Origin: Marinobacter bryozoorum
GTDB lineage: Bacteria > Pseudomonadota > Gammaproteobacteria > Pseudomonadales > Oleiphilaceae
Direction: 5' to 3'
Assembly: GCF_023156245.1 (NCBI RefSeq)
Contig: NZ_JAKZAH010000010.1
Span: 38,369-102,368, forward strand
DNA length: 64,000 bases
Part shown: positions 47,217 to 57,531 of the stretch, piece after piece
Numbering within the stretch: position 1 is the stretch's first letter
How the letters are laid out: each line of letters starts with the position of its first letter
The notes under the pieces: model-generated
Told to the model about the DNA's origin: nothing
The model's database searches: none
What the model saw: the letters and a program-made list of their open reading frames with translations, nothing else
Program-made: the position numbers and the translations under genes

Positions 47217-48062
47217 TCACGCCAGCCCCAGTCCCCGGGCGTGGTGGTCCAGGTGATCATCAATAAACGAGGCAATGAAGAAGTAGCTGTGGTCATAACC
47301 CCGGTGCATGCGCAGGTCGATATGGTGGTGGGCCTTCTCACAGGCATCCGCCAGGGCCTCCGGTGACAGCTGTTCTTCAAGGAAATCATCTGCCGTGCCC
47401 TGGTCCACCAGCAGCGGCAGCCTTTCTTCCGCTTCCGGAATCAGCAGGGTGGCATCCCACGCTTTCCAGGCTTCCTCATCCTCACCCAGATAACCGCTGA
47501 AGGCCTTGCGTCCCCACGGACAGTTGGTGGGATTCGCGATAGGCGCAAAGGCCGAAACCGACTGGTACCGCCCCGGATTCTTCAGGGCACAGATGAGCGC
47601 ACCATGGCCGCCCATGGAATGGCCGCTGATGCTGCGCTTGCCGGTCAGCGGCAGCTCCCTCTCCAGTAATGCCGGCAACTCGGATACCACATAGTCGTAC
47701 ATGCGGTAATGACGGGACCAGGGCTCCCTGGTGGCGTTGATATAGAACCCGGCCCCGGATCCGAAATCATAGCTGTCGTCTTCGCCGGGCAGGTTCACGC
47801 CCCGGGGGCTGGTATCCGGGCAGACCAGGGCCATCCCCAGCTCGGCGGCACGGCGCTGGGCGCCGGCCTTCTGCATGAAGTTCTGGTCCGTACAGGTAAG
47901 CCCGGAGAGCCAGTACAGCGCCGGAACCGATGCCGGCTCCCGGGCGACGGCCGCAGGTGGCAGGAAAACGGCAAACTCCATGTCGCAGTCCAGCACTTCA
48001 GAGCGGTGACGATACCGGCGATGTTCGCCACCAAAACAGACATTGCTTGCCAACAGTTCCAT
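47217..48062 (-). CDS. fghA: S-formylglutathione hydrolase
   Basis: A 281-residue esterase that releases formate from S-formylglutathione in formaldehyde detoxification. The catalytic triad is S149 (GHSMGGHGA), Asp at 225/226 (DQGTADDF) and H258 (YDHSYFF). The ATG at 48062 has GGAGG six bases upstream. The expected adhC-type dehydrogenase is not adjacent. Confidence 0.94.
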   Translation of the reverse strand: MELLASNVCFGGEHRRYRHRSEVLDCDMEFAVFLPPAAVAREPASVPALYWLSGLTCTDQNFMQKAGAQRRAAELGMALVCPDTSPRGVNLPGEDDSYDFGSGAGFYINATREPWSRHYRMYDYVVSELPALLERELPLTGKRSISGHSMGGHGALICALKNPGRYQSVSAFAPIANPTNCPWGRKAFSGYLGEDEEAWKAWDATLLIPEAEERLPLLVDQGTADDFLEEQLSPEALADACEKAHHHIDLRMHRGYDHSYFFIASFIDDHLDHHARGLGLA

Positions 48063-48126
48063 ACCTAACCTCCGATAGACTTTCAGAATAAACCGGTGGA
48101 GGGCAGGCCGAACAGAATATTCCCGG

Positions 48127-48558
48127 TCAGTCAGCCCCGGCAAACCGGCCTACATCAATACCGGCACCAACCCGGGCCAGCTCCGCCAGAATGGACGTGC
48201 GGGTGACAATGCCCACCAGCCGGCCATGATCCACCACAGGATAAACCTTGGGCTTGCCGTGACCAAGGTTCTGGGCAAGGTCGACCACGGACATCTCCGG
48301 ACTGATGGTAACCGGCTCTCCCTTCATCACGTCATCCACCGAGGGCTCGCCTTCGCTGTGGTAGTTACTGACCAGCAGGGCATGGATGCAGTCCTGCTCT
48401 GACACAAAGCCCACCACCTTGCGGTCCTTATCCACTACGGGCAGACCGGTTACATGGTTCTGTAACAGATGCTTTACCAATGCTGGCAACGGCGTACCCA
48501 GCCGTACGGGTTCAATGTGGTTCCACATGATGTCCGAGGCTTTCAGTGATCGCATCAT
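48127..48558 (-). CDS. CBS-domain-pair protein
   Basis: A 143-residue cytosolic protein made of two CBS domains (about 1-65 and 75-135) with TGLPVVDKDRKVVGFVSEQD and VYPVVDHGRLVGIVTRTSIL. Such stand-alone pairs bind adenine nucleotides and regulate partners. Start at the ATG pair at 48558 after AGGAAG. Partner unknown. Confidence 0.87.
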   Translation of the reverse strand: MMRSLKASDIMWNHIEPVRLGTPLPALVKHLLQNHVTGLPVVDKDRKVVGFVSEQDCIHALLVSNYHSEGEPSVDDVMKGEPVTISPEMSVVDLAQNLGHGKPKVYPVVDHGRLVGIVTRTSILAELARVGAGIDVGRFAGAD

Positions 48559-48847
48559 GATCGTCTTCCTGTTCCTTGTGTTCCACCGGCCAGTTCGCTG
48601 ACCGGTCCAGGCCGCACCGGCTTCGTGTTGCGAGGCACCCGGGACAACCGGCTTGCCTATAACCTTAGCAAGAAGCTGGCGAAACGAAATGTTCAGTTTC
48701 TCACCAAAATCGAAGAAAGTTCCCAACTCACTGATTTGAAACATTTACATACACGCCTGACCGGCTAAACTTCAAGCGGACCTTAAAAAGAATCAATAAG
48801 CCCCGCGCAACAGACGCTGCAGGAAGGGGCTTGCGACGGAGACACTC

Positions 48848-50206
48848 ATGGAAGCCATAAGCAATCTCGTTTCGGCCATTAACGGCCTGGTATGGGGACC
48901 GCCCATGCTGGTGCTGATTCTCGGGGTGGGGTTGTTCCTCAGCCTGGGTCTCAAGCTGATGCCCATCCTCCGGCTGGGTGAAGGGTTTCGCCTGATGTGG
49001 AAAGGCCGTACGGGTGGTGACGCAGAGAATGAAGGTGACATCCCGCCTTTCCAGGCGCTGATGACCGCCCTGTCGGCCACCATCGGTACCGGTAACATTG
49101 CCGGTGTCGCCACCGCCGTCTTCCTGGGGGGCCCCGGGGCCCTGTTCTGGATGTGGCTGACCGCCCTGGTTGGCATGGCCACCAAGTACTCGGAAGCGGT
49201 ACTCGCGGTGAACTTCCGGGAAGTGGACGAGCGCGGCAACTATGTCGGCGGTCCCATGTATTACATCCGTAACGGGCTGGGCAAGAAGTGGGCGTGGCTG
49301 GGCGTGTTGTTCGCCATCTTCGCCGCCATCGCCGGTTTCGGCATTGGCAACACCGTGCAGGCCAACTCGGTGGCGGACGTCCTGCAAACCAACTTTGCCC
49401 TGCCCCACTGGCTGACCGGCGTCATCCTTGCCGTACTGGTCGGTCTGGTCCTGATCGGTGGCATCCGTCGTATTGGCCAGGTGGCCAGCGCCCTGGTCCC
49501 GCTGATGGCCGTTTCCTATGTGGTGATCGGCCTGGTCGCGCTGGCGGTCAATGCCACTGAACTGCCAGCTGCCTTTGCCATGGTATTCACCGATGCCTTC
49601 ACCGGCACCGCTGCCGAGGGCGGGTTTGCCGGCGCCGCCGTATGGGCTGCTATCCGCTTTGGTGTGGCGCGGGGCGTCTTTTCGAATGAGGCCGGCCTGG
49701 GTTCCGCCCCTATCGCCCACGCCGCCGCCCAGACCCGCAACCCCATTAACCAGGGCATGGTAGCGATGCTGGGTACCTTTATCGACACCATCATCGTGTG
49801 CACCATCACCGGTATGGTGATCATCACCTCCGGCGCCTGGAGCAGTGGCGAATCCGGTGCTGCACTGACTTCCAACGCCTTCGCCCTGGGCATCCCCGGC
49901 GGCAACTACGTGGTAGCGGTGTCCCTGGCGATCTTTGCCTTTACCACCATCCTGGGCTGGTCCTTCTACGGCGAGCGCAGCGTGGAGTTCCTGTTCGGTG
50001 TCAAGGCGATCGTGCCTTACCGGGTGCTCTGGATCCTGGCGATCCCGATCGGTGCTACCCTTAACCTTGGCTTTGTCTGGTTGCTTGCTGACACCCTTAA
50101 CGCCATGATGGCACTACCCAACCTGGTGGCCCTGGTGTTGCTCAGCCCGGTGGTATTCCGCCTGACCCGGGAGCACTTTGAAAACCAGAGAAAGATCGGG
50201 GTCTGA
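48848..50206 (+). CDS. Alanine/glycine:cation symporter (AGCS family)
   Basis: A 452-residue, 11-helix Na+- or H+-coupled importer for alanine or glycine. Signatures ALSATIGTGNIAGVATAVFLGGPGALFWMW, GGPMYYIRNGLG and FSNEAGLGSAPIAHAAA-type motif are all present. GGAGACACTC precedes the ATG. Single-gene unit. Confidence 0.93.
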   Translation: MEAISNLVSAINGLVWGPPMLVLILGVGLFLSLGLKLMPILRLGEGFRLMWKGRTGGDAENEGDIPPFQALMTALSATIGTGNIAGVATAVFLGGPGALFWMWLTALVGMATKYSEAVLAVNFREVDERGNYVGGPMYYIRNGLGKKWAWLGVLFAIFAAIAGFGIGNTVQANSVADVLQTNFALPHWLTGVILAVLVGLVLIGGIRRIGQVASALVPLMAVSYVVIGLVALAVNATELPAAFAMVFTDAFTGTAAEGGFAGAAVWAAIRFGVARGVFSNEAGLGSAPIAHAAAQTRNPINQGMVAMLGTFIDTIIVCTITGMVIITSGAWSSGESGAALTSNAFALGIPGGNYVVAVSLAIFAFTTILGWSFYGERSVEFLFGVKAIVPYRVLWILAIPIGATLNLGFVWLLADTLNAMMALPNLVALVLLSPVVFRLTREHFENQRKIGV

Positions 50207-50406
50207 TGACGCTGTCGGCATAACCCGATTACGAAATCGTATAACACCGGGGCGCCTGCCCCCTTGTGGAGTGGCGCCTTCGGTCCCATAACTGTTGGGT
50301 ATAAGACCCTGCTGCCGGCTGACAACGGTTACCGGCAGCCTTACGGACATCTAACAGAGCCTTGCAGATCACTGCAGGCCGCAGTACCGACAACGGAGGA
50401 GAAGGT

Positions 50407-51060
50407 ATGAGTTTACGTCTTGGTGATACCGCACCTGATTTCGAACAGCAGTCCAGTGAAGGTACCATCCGTTTTCACGAATGGCTCGGTGACGGCTGGG
50501 GAATCCTGTTCTCACACCCGGCCGACTTCACCCCGGTGTGCACCACCGAGCTGGGCCTGACCGCCAAGCTCAAGGACGAATTCGCCAAGCGCAACGTCAA
50601 GGCCATCGCCCTGAGCGTCGACCCGGTGGATTCCCACAAGGAGTGGATCAGCGACATCAACGAAACCCAGGGTTGCTCGGTGAACTTCCCGATCATCGCC
50701 GACGAGGACCGCAAGGTGTCCGAGCTGTACGACATGATCCACCCCAATGCCGACAACAGCCTGACGGTGCGCTCCCTGTTCGTGATCGACCCGAACAAGA
50801 AGATTCGCCTGATCATCACCTATCCCGCCAGCACCGGCCGCAACTTCAACGAAGTGCTGCGGGTCGTTGACTCCCTGCAACTGACCGACGACCACAAAGT
50901 GGCCACTCCGGGCAACTGGGAACGCGGCGATGACGTGGTGATCGTACCGTCCCTGCAGGACGAGGACGAAATCAAACAGCGCTTCCCCAAGGGCTACAAA
51001 GCCGTGAAGTCCTACCTGCGCATGACCCCGGACCCCAAGTCCAACTGGTCAGGCGACTAA
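50407..51060 (+). CDS. 1-Cys peroxiredoxin (Prx6 subfamily)
   Basis: A 217-residue peroxidase with peroxidatic C45 in PADFTPVCTTELG and the C-terminal Prx6 extension (GDDVVIVPSLQDEDEIKQRFPKG). No resolving cysteine in the usual 2-Cys position; C88 is present but not conserved for this role. GGAGGAG precedes the ATG at 50407. A bidirectional terminator follows. Confidence 0.93.
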   Translation: MSLRLGDTAPDFEQQSSEGTIRFHEWLGDGWGILFSHPADFTPVCTTELGLTAKLKDEFAKRNVKAIALSVDPVDSHKEWISDINETQGCSVNFPIIADEDRKVSELYDMIHPNADNSLTVRSLFVIDPNKKIRLIITYPASTGRNFNEVLRVVDSLQLTDDHKVATPGNWERGDDVVIVPSLQDEDEIKQRFPKGYKAVKSYLRMTPDPKSNWSGD

Positions 51061-51113
51061 AACCTCGCCAGCGTCGTACCGCGCACTGCCTGTGCAGTGC
51101 GGCGCTCGCAGAC

Positions 51114-51151
51114 AAAAAAACCGGCCCGTTTCTACGCGGGCCGGTTTTTTT
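51114..51151. terminator. Bidirectional terminator between peroxiredoxin and metQ
   Basis: A-run, CCGGCCCG, 8-nt loop, CGGGCCGG, T-run. A second hairpin (CGCACTGC/GCAGTGCG) lies just upstream near 51083-51102. Confidence 0.93.
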
Positions 51152-51174
51152 GAACCTGAAGAAAGCGGGCCGGA

Positions 51175-51957
51175 TCAGAACGCCGGCACAACCGCCCCTT
51201 CATACTTCTCTTCGATAAACGCACGCACGTCCTCGGACGTCAGCGCCTCTGCCAGCTTCTGCATGGCCTCGGAGTCCTTGTTGTCCGGACGGGCCACCAG
51301 GATATTCACGTAAGGAGAGTTGGCACCTTCGATCACCAGCGCATCTTCCGACGGGTTCAGACCTGCTTCCAGGGCATAGTTGGTATTGATCAGCGCCAGG
51401 TCCACCTGGTTCAGGATACGCGGCAGCGTGGCAGCCTCCAGCTCCTTGAAGTCCAGGTTCTTCGGATTCTCGGCAATGTCCCGCGGCGTGGCGGTAATCT
51501 TGCTTTCATCCTTCAGCTTGATCAGCCCGGCATCCTGCAGCAGCAGAAGCGCACGGCCACCGTTGGTGGGGTCATTGGGGATCGCCACGGTAGCGCCCTC
51601 TTCCAGCGCATCCAGCGAGTCCACCTTCTGGGAATAGGCCCCGAACGGCTCGATATGAACACCGGTCACGGTCACCAGATCCGTGCCCTTACCATCGTTG
51701 AACTCATCCAGGTACGGCTGATGCTGGAAAAAGTTCGCATCCATCCGCTTCTGGTCCACCTGGATATTCGGCTGCACGTAATCGGTAAACACCTTCACCT
51801 GCAGGTCCACACCGTTCTCCTTCAGAGCCGGCTGCACGAACTCCAGGATCTCCGCATGGGGAACCGCCGTCGCCGCAACAGAAAGCGTTTCCTCCGCCTG
51901 TGCGCCGGAAAAGGCCGCAAACGCGGTCAAACCAACCAGTGTTTTCTTGAAATTCAT
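51175..51957 (-). CDS. metQ: Methionine ABC transporter substrate-binding protein, lacking a lipobox
   Basis: A 260-residue MetQ (NLPA family) protein binding methionine for MetNI. Family segments AEILEFVQPALKE, YVQPNIQVDQKRMDANFFQHQPYLDEF and NGGRALLLLQDAGLI are intact. E. coli MetQ is a lipoprotein, but here the signal (FSGAQA-EET) has no cysteine, so the product is soluble periplasmic. It is separated from metI by 220 bp containing a large repeat. Confidence 0.93.
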   Translation of the reverse strand: MNFKKTLVGLTAFAAFSGAQAEETLSVAATAVPHAEILEFVQPALKENGVDLQVKVFTDYVQPNIQVDQKRMDANFFQHQPYLDEFNDGKGTDLVTVTGVHIEPFGAYSQKVDSLDALEEGATVAIPNDPTNGGRALLLLQDAGLIKLKDESKITATPRDIAENPKNLDFKELEAATLPRILNQVDLALINTNYALEAGLNPSEDALVIEGANSPYVNILVARPDNKDSEAMQKLAEALTSEDVRAFIEEKYEGAVVPAF

Positions 51958-52015
51958 AAAACTCTCCCAATTGACGACAAAAATTCGTTCAAACCCGAAG
52001 GCAACTCCTAACTTT

Positions 52016-52139
52016 GGGAGCCTTCCGGCTGAGAAGTTTTCCCCGGACCCTGGAGCGCCATGGATGGCGCGACGGAGCCCTACATGGACGTACTTGCGAG
52101 GCGTGTCCGGGGAAAGCTTATCGGCTGGAAGGCTTCTCC
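52016..52139. repeat. Large intergenic palindromic repeat inside the met operon
   Basis: Outer arms 52016-52048 and 52105-52139 pair over about 31 positions with four mismatches or G-T pairs. Between them a 56-nt core contains a perfect 7-bp hairpin GCGCCAT-GG-ATGGCGC and a smaller TAC-ATGGAC-GTA. The core pattern (GCGCCATGGATGGCGC then TACATGGACGTA) is one I recall from dispersed intergenic repeats of marine gammaproteobacteria; I could not verify this by search. Confidence 0.8.
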
Positions 52140-52177
52140 ACCGAAGCCACCAATCAACTTACCAAAAACCGTAACAG

Positions 52178-52846
52178 TCACTTCCGGCTAAAATACAAAA
52201 CCAGCCGATCCCCAAGCATCTGCAACAGCTGCACAAACACCACCAACAACGCCACAGTAATCACCATAACGTCCGTCTGGAACCGCTGATAACCGAAACG
52301 AATGGCCAGGTCACCCAGACCACCGCCGCCAACCACGCCAGACATGGCTGCGTAGGACACCAGCGTAATCGCCGTCACCGTAATACCTGCGATGATACCC
52401 GGCAGGGCCTCCGGCAAAAGCGCCCCGAAAATAACCTGCCGCACATTGGCCCCCATCGCCTGGGTCGCCTCAATAATCCCCCGGTCCACCTCCCGCAGGG
52501 ACGTCTCCACCAACCGGGCAAAGAACGGGGCACCGCCAGCCACCAGCGGCGGAATCGCCCCAGCCACACCCAGGGAGGTGCCGATTATCATCACCGTCAC
52601 CGGAATCATCACGATCAGCAAGATGATAAACGGCACCGACCGCAACACATTCACGATAAACGACAGGATGGCATAGGCCACCGGCTGCTCCAGCAACTGC
52701 CGCTTGCCGGTCAGGAACAGCAGCACCCCCACCGGCAGACCGATCAGCACACTGAACAGCAGCGACATGCCCACCATCACCAGGGTGTCCCAACTGGCCC
52801 AGCCAATCTCCACCCAGTCCACGTTCGTCAGCAGGGAATCCATCAT
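52178..52846 (-). CDS. metI: Methionine ABC transporter permease
   Basis: A 222-residue permease with five helices and the MetI EAA-loop region [32 protein letters not shown] split by normal spacing. Its ATG overlaps the metN stop by four bases. Confidence 0.95.
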   Translation of the reverse strand: MMDSLLTNVDWVEIGWASWDTLVMVGMSLLFSVLIGLPVGVLLFLTGKRQLLEQPVAYAILSFIVNVLRSVPFIILLIVMIPVTVMIIGTSLGVAGAIPPLVAGGAPFFARLVETSLREVDRGIIEATQAMGANVRQVIFGALLPEALPGIIAGITVTAITLVSYAAMSGVVGGGGLGDLAIRFGYQRFQTDVMVITVALLVVFVQLLQMLGDRLVLYFSRK

Positions 52847-53850
52847 CGCACCACCTCCACATGGACATCCGCCGCCTCAAACTCGGCCATGGCCTGATCC
52901 AGGTTACCGCCCACCAGCGACAGCGTCAGCTGGCCATAGGGCGTATCCTTGATATGGTCGATACGCCCCGAGAGAATGCTGAAATCCACCCCGGATTGCC
53001 TGGCAACATGACCCAGCAATGGCTTATAAGTGGACTCACCCCTGAAGGTCAGTCGAAGAATCCGGCCGGGGGCATGCTGGAGGTCCTGCTGCAGCTCATC
53101 CCGGTCCACATTCTCGCTCTCGAACACGAAGTCCCGGGTGGTAGGATGCTCCGGGTGCAGGAACACATCGGTGACCGCCCCCATCTCCACGATCCGGCCG
53201 CCGTCCATCACCGCTACCCGGTCGCAGATACGCCGCACCACATCCATTTCATGGGTAATCAGCACGATGGTCAGCCCCAGCTCCCGGTTGATCTCCGCCA
53301 ACAGGCGCAACACCGACTGGGTGGTTTGCGGGTCCAGGGCACTGGTGGCCTCGTCGCACAACAGGATGGTCGGCCGGCAGGCCAGCGCCCGGGCAATACC
53401 TACCCGCTGCTTCTGGCCACCGGAAAGCTGGGACGGGTACTTGTTGCCCTGATCGGTCAGACTGACCAGTGCCAGCAATTCCGCCACCCGGTCGCGAATC
53501 TCCGCTTTCGAATAGATACCAGCCAGCTTCATGGGAAAGGCGATGTTGTCCGCAACGGTGCGGGACGACAGCAGGTTAAAGTGCTGGAATATCATGCCCA
53601 CCTTGCGACGGAAAGCCCGCAGCTCGGCGGCGTCATAGTGTGTAACGTCCTCGCCATCCACCAGCACCCGGCCGCCGGTGGGCCGCTCCAGCAGGTTGAT
53701 CAGCCGCACCAGGGTCGACTTGCCGGCGCCGGAATGGCCCACAATGCCGAACACCTCGCCGGTGTCGATGGTCAGATCGGTGGGGTGCAACGCGGGGATC
53801 GCCCGATCGCCCACCTGGTAGGATTTCTGAACCTGGTCGAGTTCAATCAC
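52843..53850 (-). CDS. metN: Methionine ABC transporter ATPase
   Basis: A 335-residue ATPase: Walker [10 protein letters not shown] (38-46), LSGGQ (142-146), Walker [13 protein letters not shown] with D166/E167, and a C-terminal NIL regulatory domain (about 260-335) that binds methionine and inhibits transport. First gene of metNIQ. No MetJ box was recognised upstream. Confidence 0.95.
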   Translation of the reverse strand: MIELDQVQKSYQVGDRAIPALHPTDLTIDTGEVFGIVGHSGAGKSTLVRLINLLERPTGGRVLVDGEDVTHYDAAELRAFRRKVGMIFQHFNLLSSRTVADNIAFPMKLAGIYSKAEIRDRVAELLALVSLTDQGNKYPSQLSGGQKQRVGIARALACRPTILLCDEATSALDPQTTQSVLRLLAEINRELGLTIVLITHEMDVVRRICDRVAVMDGGRIVEMGAVTDVFLHPEHPTTRDFVFESENVDRDELQQDLQHAPGRILRLTFRGESTYKPLLGHVARQSGVDFSILSGRIDHIKDTPYGQLTLSLVGGNLDQAMAEFEAADVHVEVVR

Positions 53851-54056
53851 AAATCACAAACCTTCCGTCAGGCACTGGCCGACGCCTTGTGGGCGCGGCA
53901 CGAAAAGCCGCTGATTATAACGCAATCAATACGGAAACCCGAATGTTGGTTTTTGTATCCGCGGGGCGCGGTGCGCTGGGGCCAAACCGGAAGTGTAGTA
54001 CCATGAATCAATTGTGACATTACCGATCCACCATTGATCCAGAGGCTCTGTGCACC

Positions 54057-55072
54057 GTGACTGATACCACACCGCCAGGCTCAAGGATGACATCCACCCA
54101 GGCATGGGTTTCCTACCTCAGCCGTGTTGAACTGCCGGTACTGGCCAATACACTCAAGCGTATCAATGAACTAACCGACAGCAACAGCAGCACCGTCAGC
54201 CGGGCGATCACCCTGATCGGTTTCGATTCGGTGAAGTCCATGGCGATTTCTTCGCTGATCGTCGACTCACTGCTTGGTCGCAGCTCCCGCCCCAGCTGCT
54301 CAAATGCCTGGCCCGGGCTATCCACGCCGCTGTGCAGGCCCGCTGCCTGCTACCGAAGCGCAACGAACAGGCCCTCGAAGAAGTGTTTATCGGCGCACTG
54401 CTGATGACCATCGGCGAACTCGCCTTCTGGGCCTGTGATACCGAACAGGCCAGCGAGCTGGCCCGGCTGAATGCCGGTGAAGCCAGCAAGGTGGCGGTAT
54501 CCCTGGGCATTCCCCAGATCCAGGCACTGCTCCCCGGTGGCAGTGGTGACCTGGAGGCCCCCTCACCACCGGCCATCGACGCTGGCCTGCAGTTGCGGAT
54601 ACTGAGGGACCTGGCCCAAAGCCTCACCGAGAAACCGGATCTCAATACGGTTTTCCAGTTAGTGCTCGAAGGACTCCACCGGGGCATTGGCCTGACCCGG
54701 GTTGCCCTGTTGATGTCTGACCGTGAAGGACGACGGCTGACATTGCGCAAGTGCGTGGGGCCGCAGACCGACAGTTGGCGTGAGGAGTTCTATATCAACC
54801 GGGACGGCAGTGGCCCTCTTGGCCAGTTACTGCCCCTGGGTAGCAGCACCATCTACCATCCGCCTCGCAACACTGTCGAGCAGGGTTTCGACCCCTGGCT
54901 GGGGCGTGTGCCGGCACTCACCGGGCCCTTGCTGGCCAATGGCCGGATGCTGGGTATGTTCTATGCCGATTTCGGGGCTACCGGTAGCGAGCCAACGGAT
55001 GAACACCTGCAGGCGTTCAGTCATTTCCTGCAGCATGCCCAGTTATGCCTGACGCTGCTGTCCAGTCAATGA
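54057..55072 (+). pseudogene. HDOD-GAF protein with a frameshift
   Basis: Two overlapping frames carry one protein. The first (from GTG 54057) reads VELPVLANTLKRINELTDSNSS and AITLIGFDSVKSMAISSLIVDSLLG, the HDOD pattern. Near 54280 the frame fails; the +2 frame continues with QLPPQLLKCLARAIHAAVQAR, VFIGALLMTIGELAFWA and then a GAF-like domain (about residues 180-330). The total span of 1016 bp is one base short of a multiple of three, consistent with loss of one base at GGTCG|CAG. The HDOD domain also seems to lack its central 40-50 residues between NSS and TVSRA. It may be a decaying gene or, for the frameshift, a sequencing error. Confidence 0.75.
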
Positions 55073-55121
55073 GACCACTCACTAACTGGCAGGCAGGTTT
55101 TCAGGTGAAATGATGGCTACC

Positions 55122-55715
55122 TCAGTGCAGTGCACGCATCTGCCGGGGGTAAAGCGCCGCGCTCACTTCCGGCTCTTCCAGCAGGTCTGCCAGCTCCCTG
55201 TCCACCTCGGTTTCCTCCCCCTCTTCGGGGAGTGGCTCGAACAGGGTGTTGAGCCACGAGGTTACTGAGGGCGCCTCTTCCCGCTCGTAATCGTTCGACA
55301 GGGCACCGATACTGCGAAAGCCAATGATCCGCTGATGGCGAGGATCACGGATCTGCTCAAATCCGCGCCAGTAGATCCGGTCGCGGGTATGGAGCTGGAC
55401 GAACAGCGTGTCGATGGGTTCCGGGGTGTCTTCCTTTTCCCGGCGTGCTTCTGCCTCAGCTTCGGCGTTGCGCTGGCGAATGGTGGTCCAGGCCGGGTAC
55501 AGCAGCGCCACGGCGTCGGCCTCCACATGTTCCCGGGCAGCGCGCAGGATCAGGGCCCAACGGGCCTTGTCGGCATCGGTCTCAAGGGAGTTGATGGGAA
55601 GGTCGTAGCTCTGTTCACTGGACAGTACGATGGCCATGATCGGCGCATCCAGCTCACCCATGGCTTCCGCCTGTGCTACTGAAACCAGTTCTTCGATTGC
55701 CATCGGTTGGTTCAT
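55122..55715 (-). CDS. Hypothetical acidic protein
   Basis: A 197-residue cytosolic protein I do not recognise. It has no signal or membrane segment; the middle (85-110) is a charged helix (RQRNAEAEAEARREKEDTPEP) and the C-terminus is strongly acidic. The ATG at 55715 has GAGGAGG nine bases upstream, which supports real translation. It converges with the HDOD pseudogene. Confidence 0.7.
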   Translation of the reverse strand: MNQPMAIEELVSVAQAEAMGELDAPIMAIVLSSEQSYDLPINSLETDADKARWALILRAAREHVEADAVALLYPAWTTIRQRNAEAEAEARREKEDTPEPIDTLFVQLHTRDRIYWRGFEQIRDPRHQRIIGFRSIGALSNDYEREEAPSVTSWLNTLFEPLPEEGEETEVDRELADLLEEPEVSAALYPRQMRALH

Positions 55716-55872
55716 GGTACTCGCCTCCTCGATGCCATCTGAAAGGGGAGCTGGTGCGGGTGCCAGCTCCAGAAAACGGGCAGCCAGGCTGGCTGTCCGT
55801 CAGATACAGCATAGCCTGTTCTACCCTGAAAAATAAACGTGGGAATGAAGGCAGCAGATCACAAGCCCGTCA

Positions 55873-57366
55873 TTAAACTTCATCAACGCCGCGTTTCCAG
55901 AGGCTTTCGTACCGGCTGTACCAGGGCGCGGCTTCCTCCAGTTGTGCTGCCAGCTGCAACAGCCGACCCTCCTCGCCGTGGGGAGCCCCGAACTGCACAC
56001 CCACTGGCAATCCCTCATCACTCCAGCCCAGGGGCAGGGAAATGGCAGGTGTGCCGGTCAGGTTGGCCAGCTGGGTAAACGGCGTGTGGGCCAGGCTCTC
56101 CATGGCCAGCTGGTCGACAATGCCGGTTTTGAGCATCAGCTTGCCGGCACGGGCCCGCACCAGCAGTTTCGAGACCATCTGCATGGCCGGGGGCAGGTCC
56201 AGCTCACCAATGCGCGCCGGGGGCTGGGCGGTGGTGGGGCAAAGGTACAGGTCGTACTGACCAAAATACTGGCCCAGGGCGCGGGCAAACCCGTTCCACT
56301 GCTGGCGCATAGCCACGTACTCCGGCAGCGGAAAACTGCGACCGAGCATGGCAAGCAGACGGGTGTCCAGCTCGACATCCTCGTTGCCGGCGCCCTCAGC
56401 CTTGGCCATATCCATGAATACCGGCACTTCGCCAAAGTAAATGCCAAGGTAGCACCGGGCCAGGGCGTCACCGTCCAGCTCCGGGGCGGCCTCTTCCACG
56501 TGGTGCCCCAGGGCCTCCAACTGCCGGGCGGTTTGTTCAACCGCAGCCACGCAGTCCGGGTGGACCTCACCACCATAGGGTGAACGGGTGAATACACCAA
56601 TGCGCAGGCGGCCCGGCGCCTCAGCGGCCAGTTCCGCCCACGGCCTTTGCGGAGCGGCAATGCGGAAGGGTTCACCGGCCGTACCGCCGGCCAGAACATC
56701 CAGCAGGCCAGCGGCGTCCCGCACGGTGCGCGTGACCACGTGGTTATCGGCCGCACCGATCCAGCTCTCCCCGGCATAGGGCCCCCAGGAAACCCGGCCC
56801 CGGGACGGCTTGAGTCCGACCAGGCCGTTATAGGCCGCCGGTATACGGATAGATCCCCCGCCATCGTTGGCGCCGGCCACTGGCACTACACCGGCGGCCA
56901 CCGCCGCACCGGAACCACCGCTGGAGCCCCCCGGCGTCAGGTCGGTATTCCAGGGGTTTCGGGAAGGCCCCCAAAGCTTTGACTCGGTGACCGCCTTGAG
57001 TCCGAATTCCGGCGTCGCCGTGCGACCGATAAACACCAGGCCAGCCTCCCTGGCCTTCACCACATAGTCGGAGTCCTCCGGCATTACCCGGTTTCGCAAC
57101 CCCCGGCTACCCATGGTGCAGGGCTGGCCTGCCTGCTCCTGCCCCAGGTCCTTCAGCAACATCGGGACACCGGTGAACGGGCCCGCATGGACCGCCTGGC
57201 TCCGGGCTTCTTGATACTGGGGCAGGCAGATAGCATTCAGGGCGGGGTTCACTGACTCGGCCCGGGCGATGGCCGCTTCAGTTACTTCGGAGGCAGGCAG
57301 CTCACCCCGGCGTACCAGGTCGGCCAGGCCGGTGGCGTCGTATTGCAGATAGTCCGAAACTTTCAT
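55873..57366 (-). CDS. Amidase, 6-aminohexanoate-cyclic-dimer hydrolase-like
   Basis: A 497-residue amidase signature enzyme. Catalytic K72 (PMLLKDL), the S148/S149 pair (GGSSGGS) and nucleophile S172 (DGGGSIRIP) match, nearly residue for residue, the triad of NylA (Lys72, Ser150, Ser174), which opens cyclic nylon dimers. General NylA-like amidases are common in the environment, so nylon activity is not implied. It is monocistronic. Confidence 0.9.
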   Translation of the reverse strand: MKVSDYLQYDATGLADLVRRGELPASEVTEAAIARAESVNPALNAICLPQYQEARSQAVHAGPFTGVPMLLKDLGQEQAGQPCTMGSRGLRNRVMPEDSDYVVKAREAGLVFIGRTATPEFGLKAVTESKLWGPSRNPWNTDLTPGGSSGGSGAAVAAGVVPVAGANDGGGSIRIPAAYNGLVGLKPSRGRVSWGPYAGESWIGAADNHVVTRTVRDAAGLLDVLAGGTAGEPFRIAAPQRPWAELAAEAPGRLRIGVFTRSPYGGEVHPDCVAAVEQTARQLEALGHHVEEAAPELDGDALARCYLGIYFGEVPVFMDMAKAEGAGNEDVELDTRLLAMLGRSFPLPEYVAMRQQWNGFARALGQYFGQYDLYLCPTTAQPPARIGELDLPPAMQMVSKLLVRARAGKLMLKTGIVDQLAMESLAHTPFTQLANLTGTPAISLPLGWSDEGLPVGVQFGAPHGEEGRLLQLAAQLEEAAPWYSRYESLWKRGVDEV

Positions 57367-57531
57367 GGTGTTAATCCGTTGTCGTTTTGATTCTTCGGGG
57401 TGTTGCGGTATAGGTAGTCGAGGTTACATCCTTTTGCTGTTACGAGGTTAGCAGCACCAAACTCACACGCCGACGAATCCGGTACACAACGCACCAATCC
57501 CGTTGGTCTGTTACCAGCCCAGAGGAACCAC

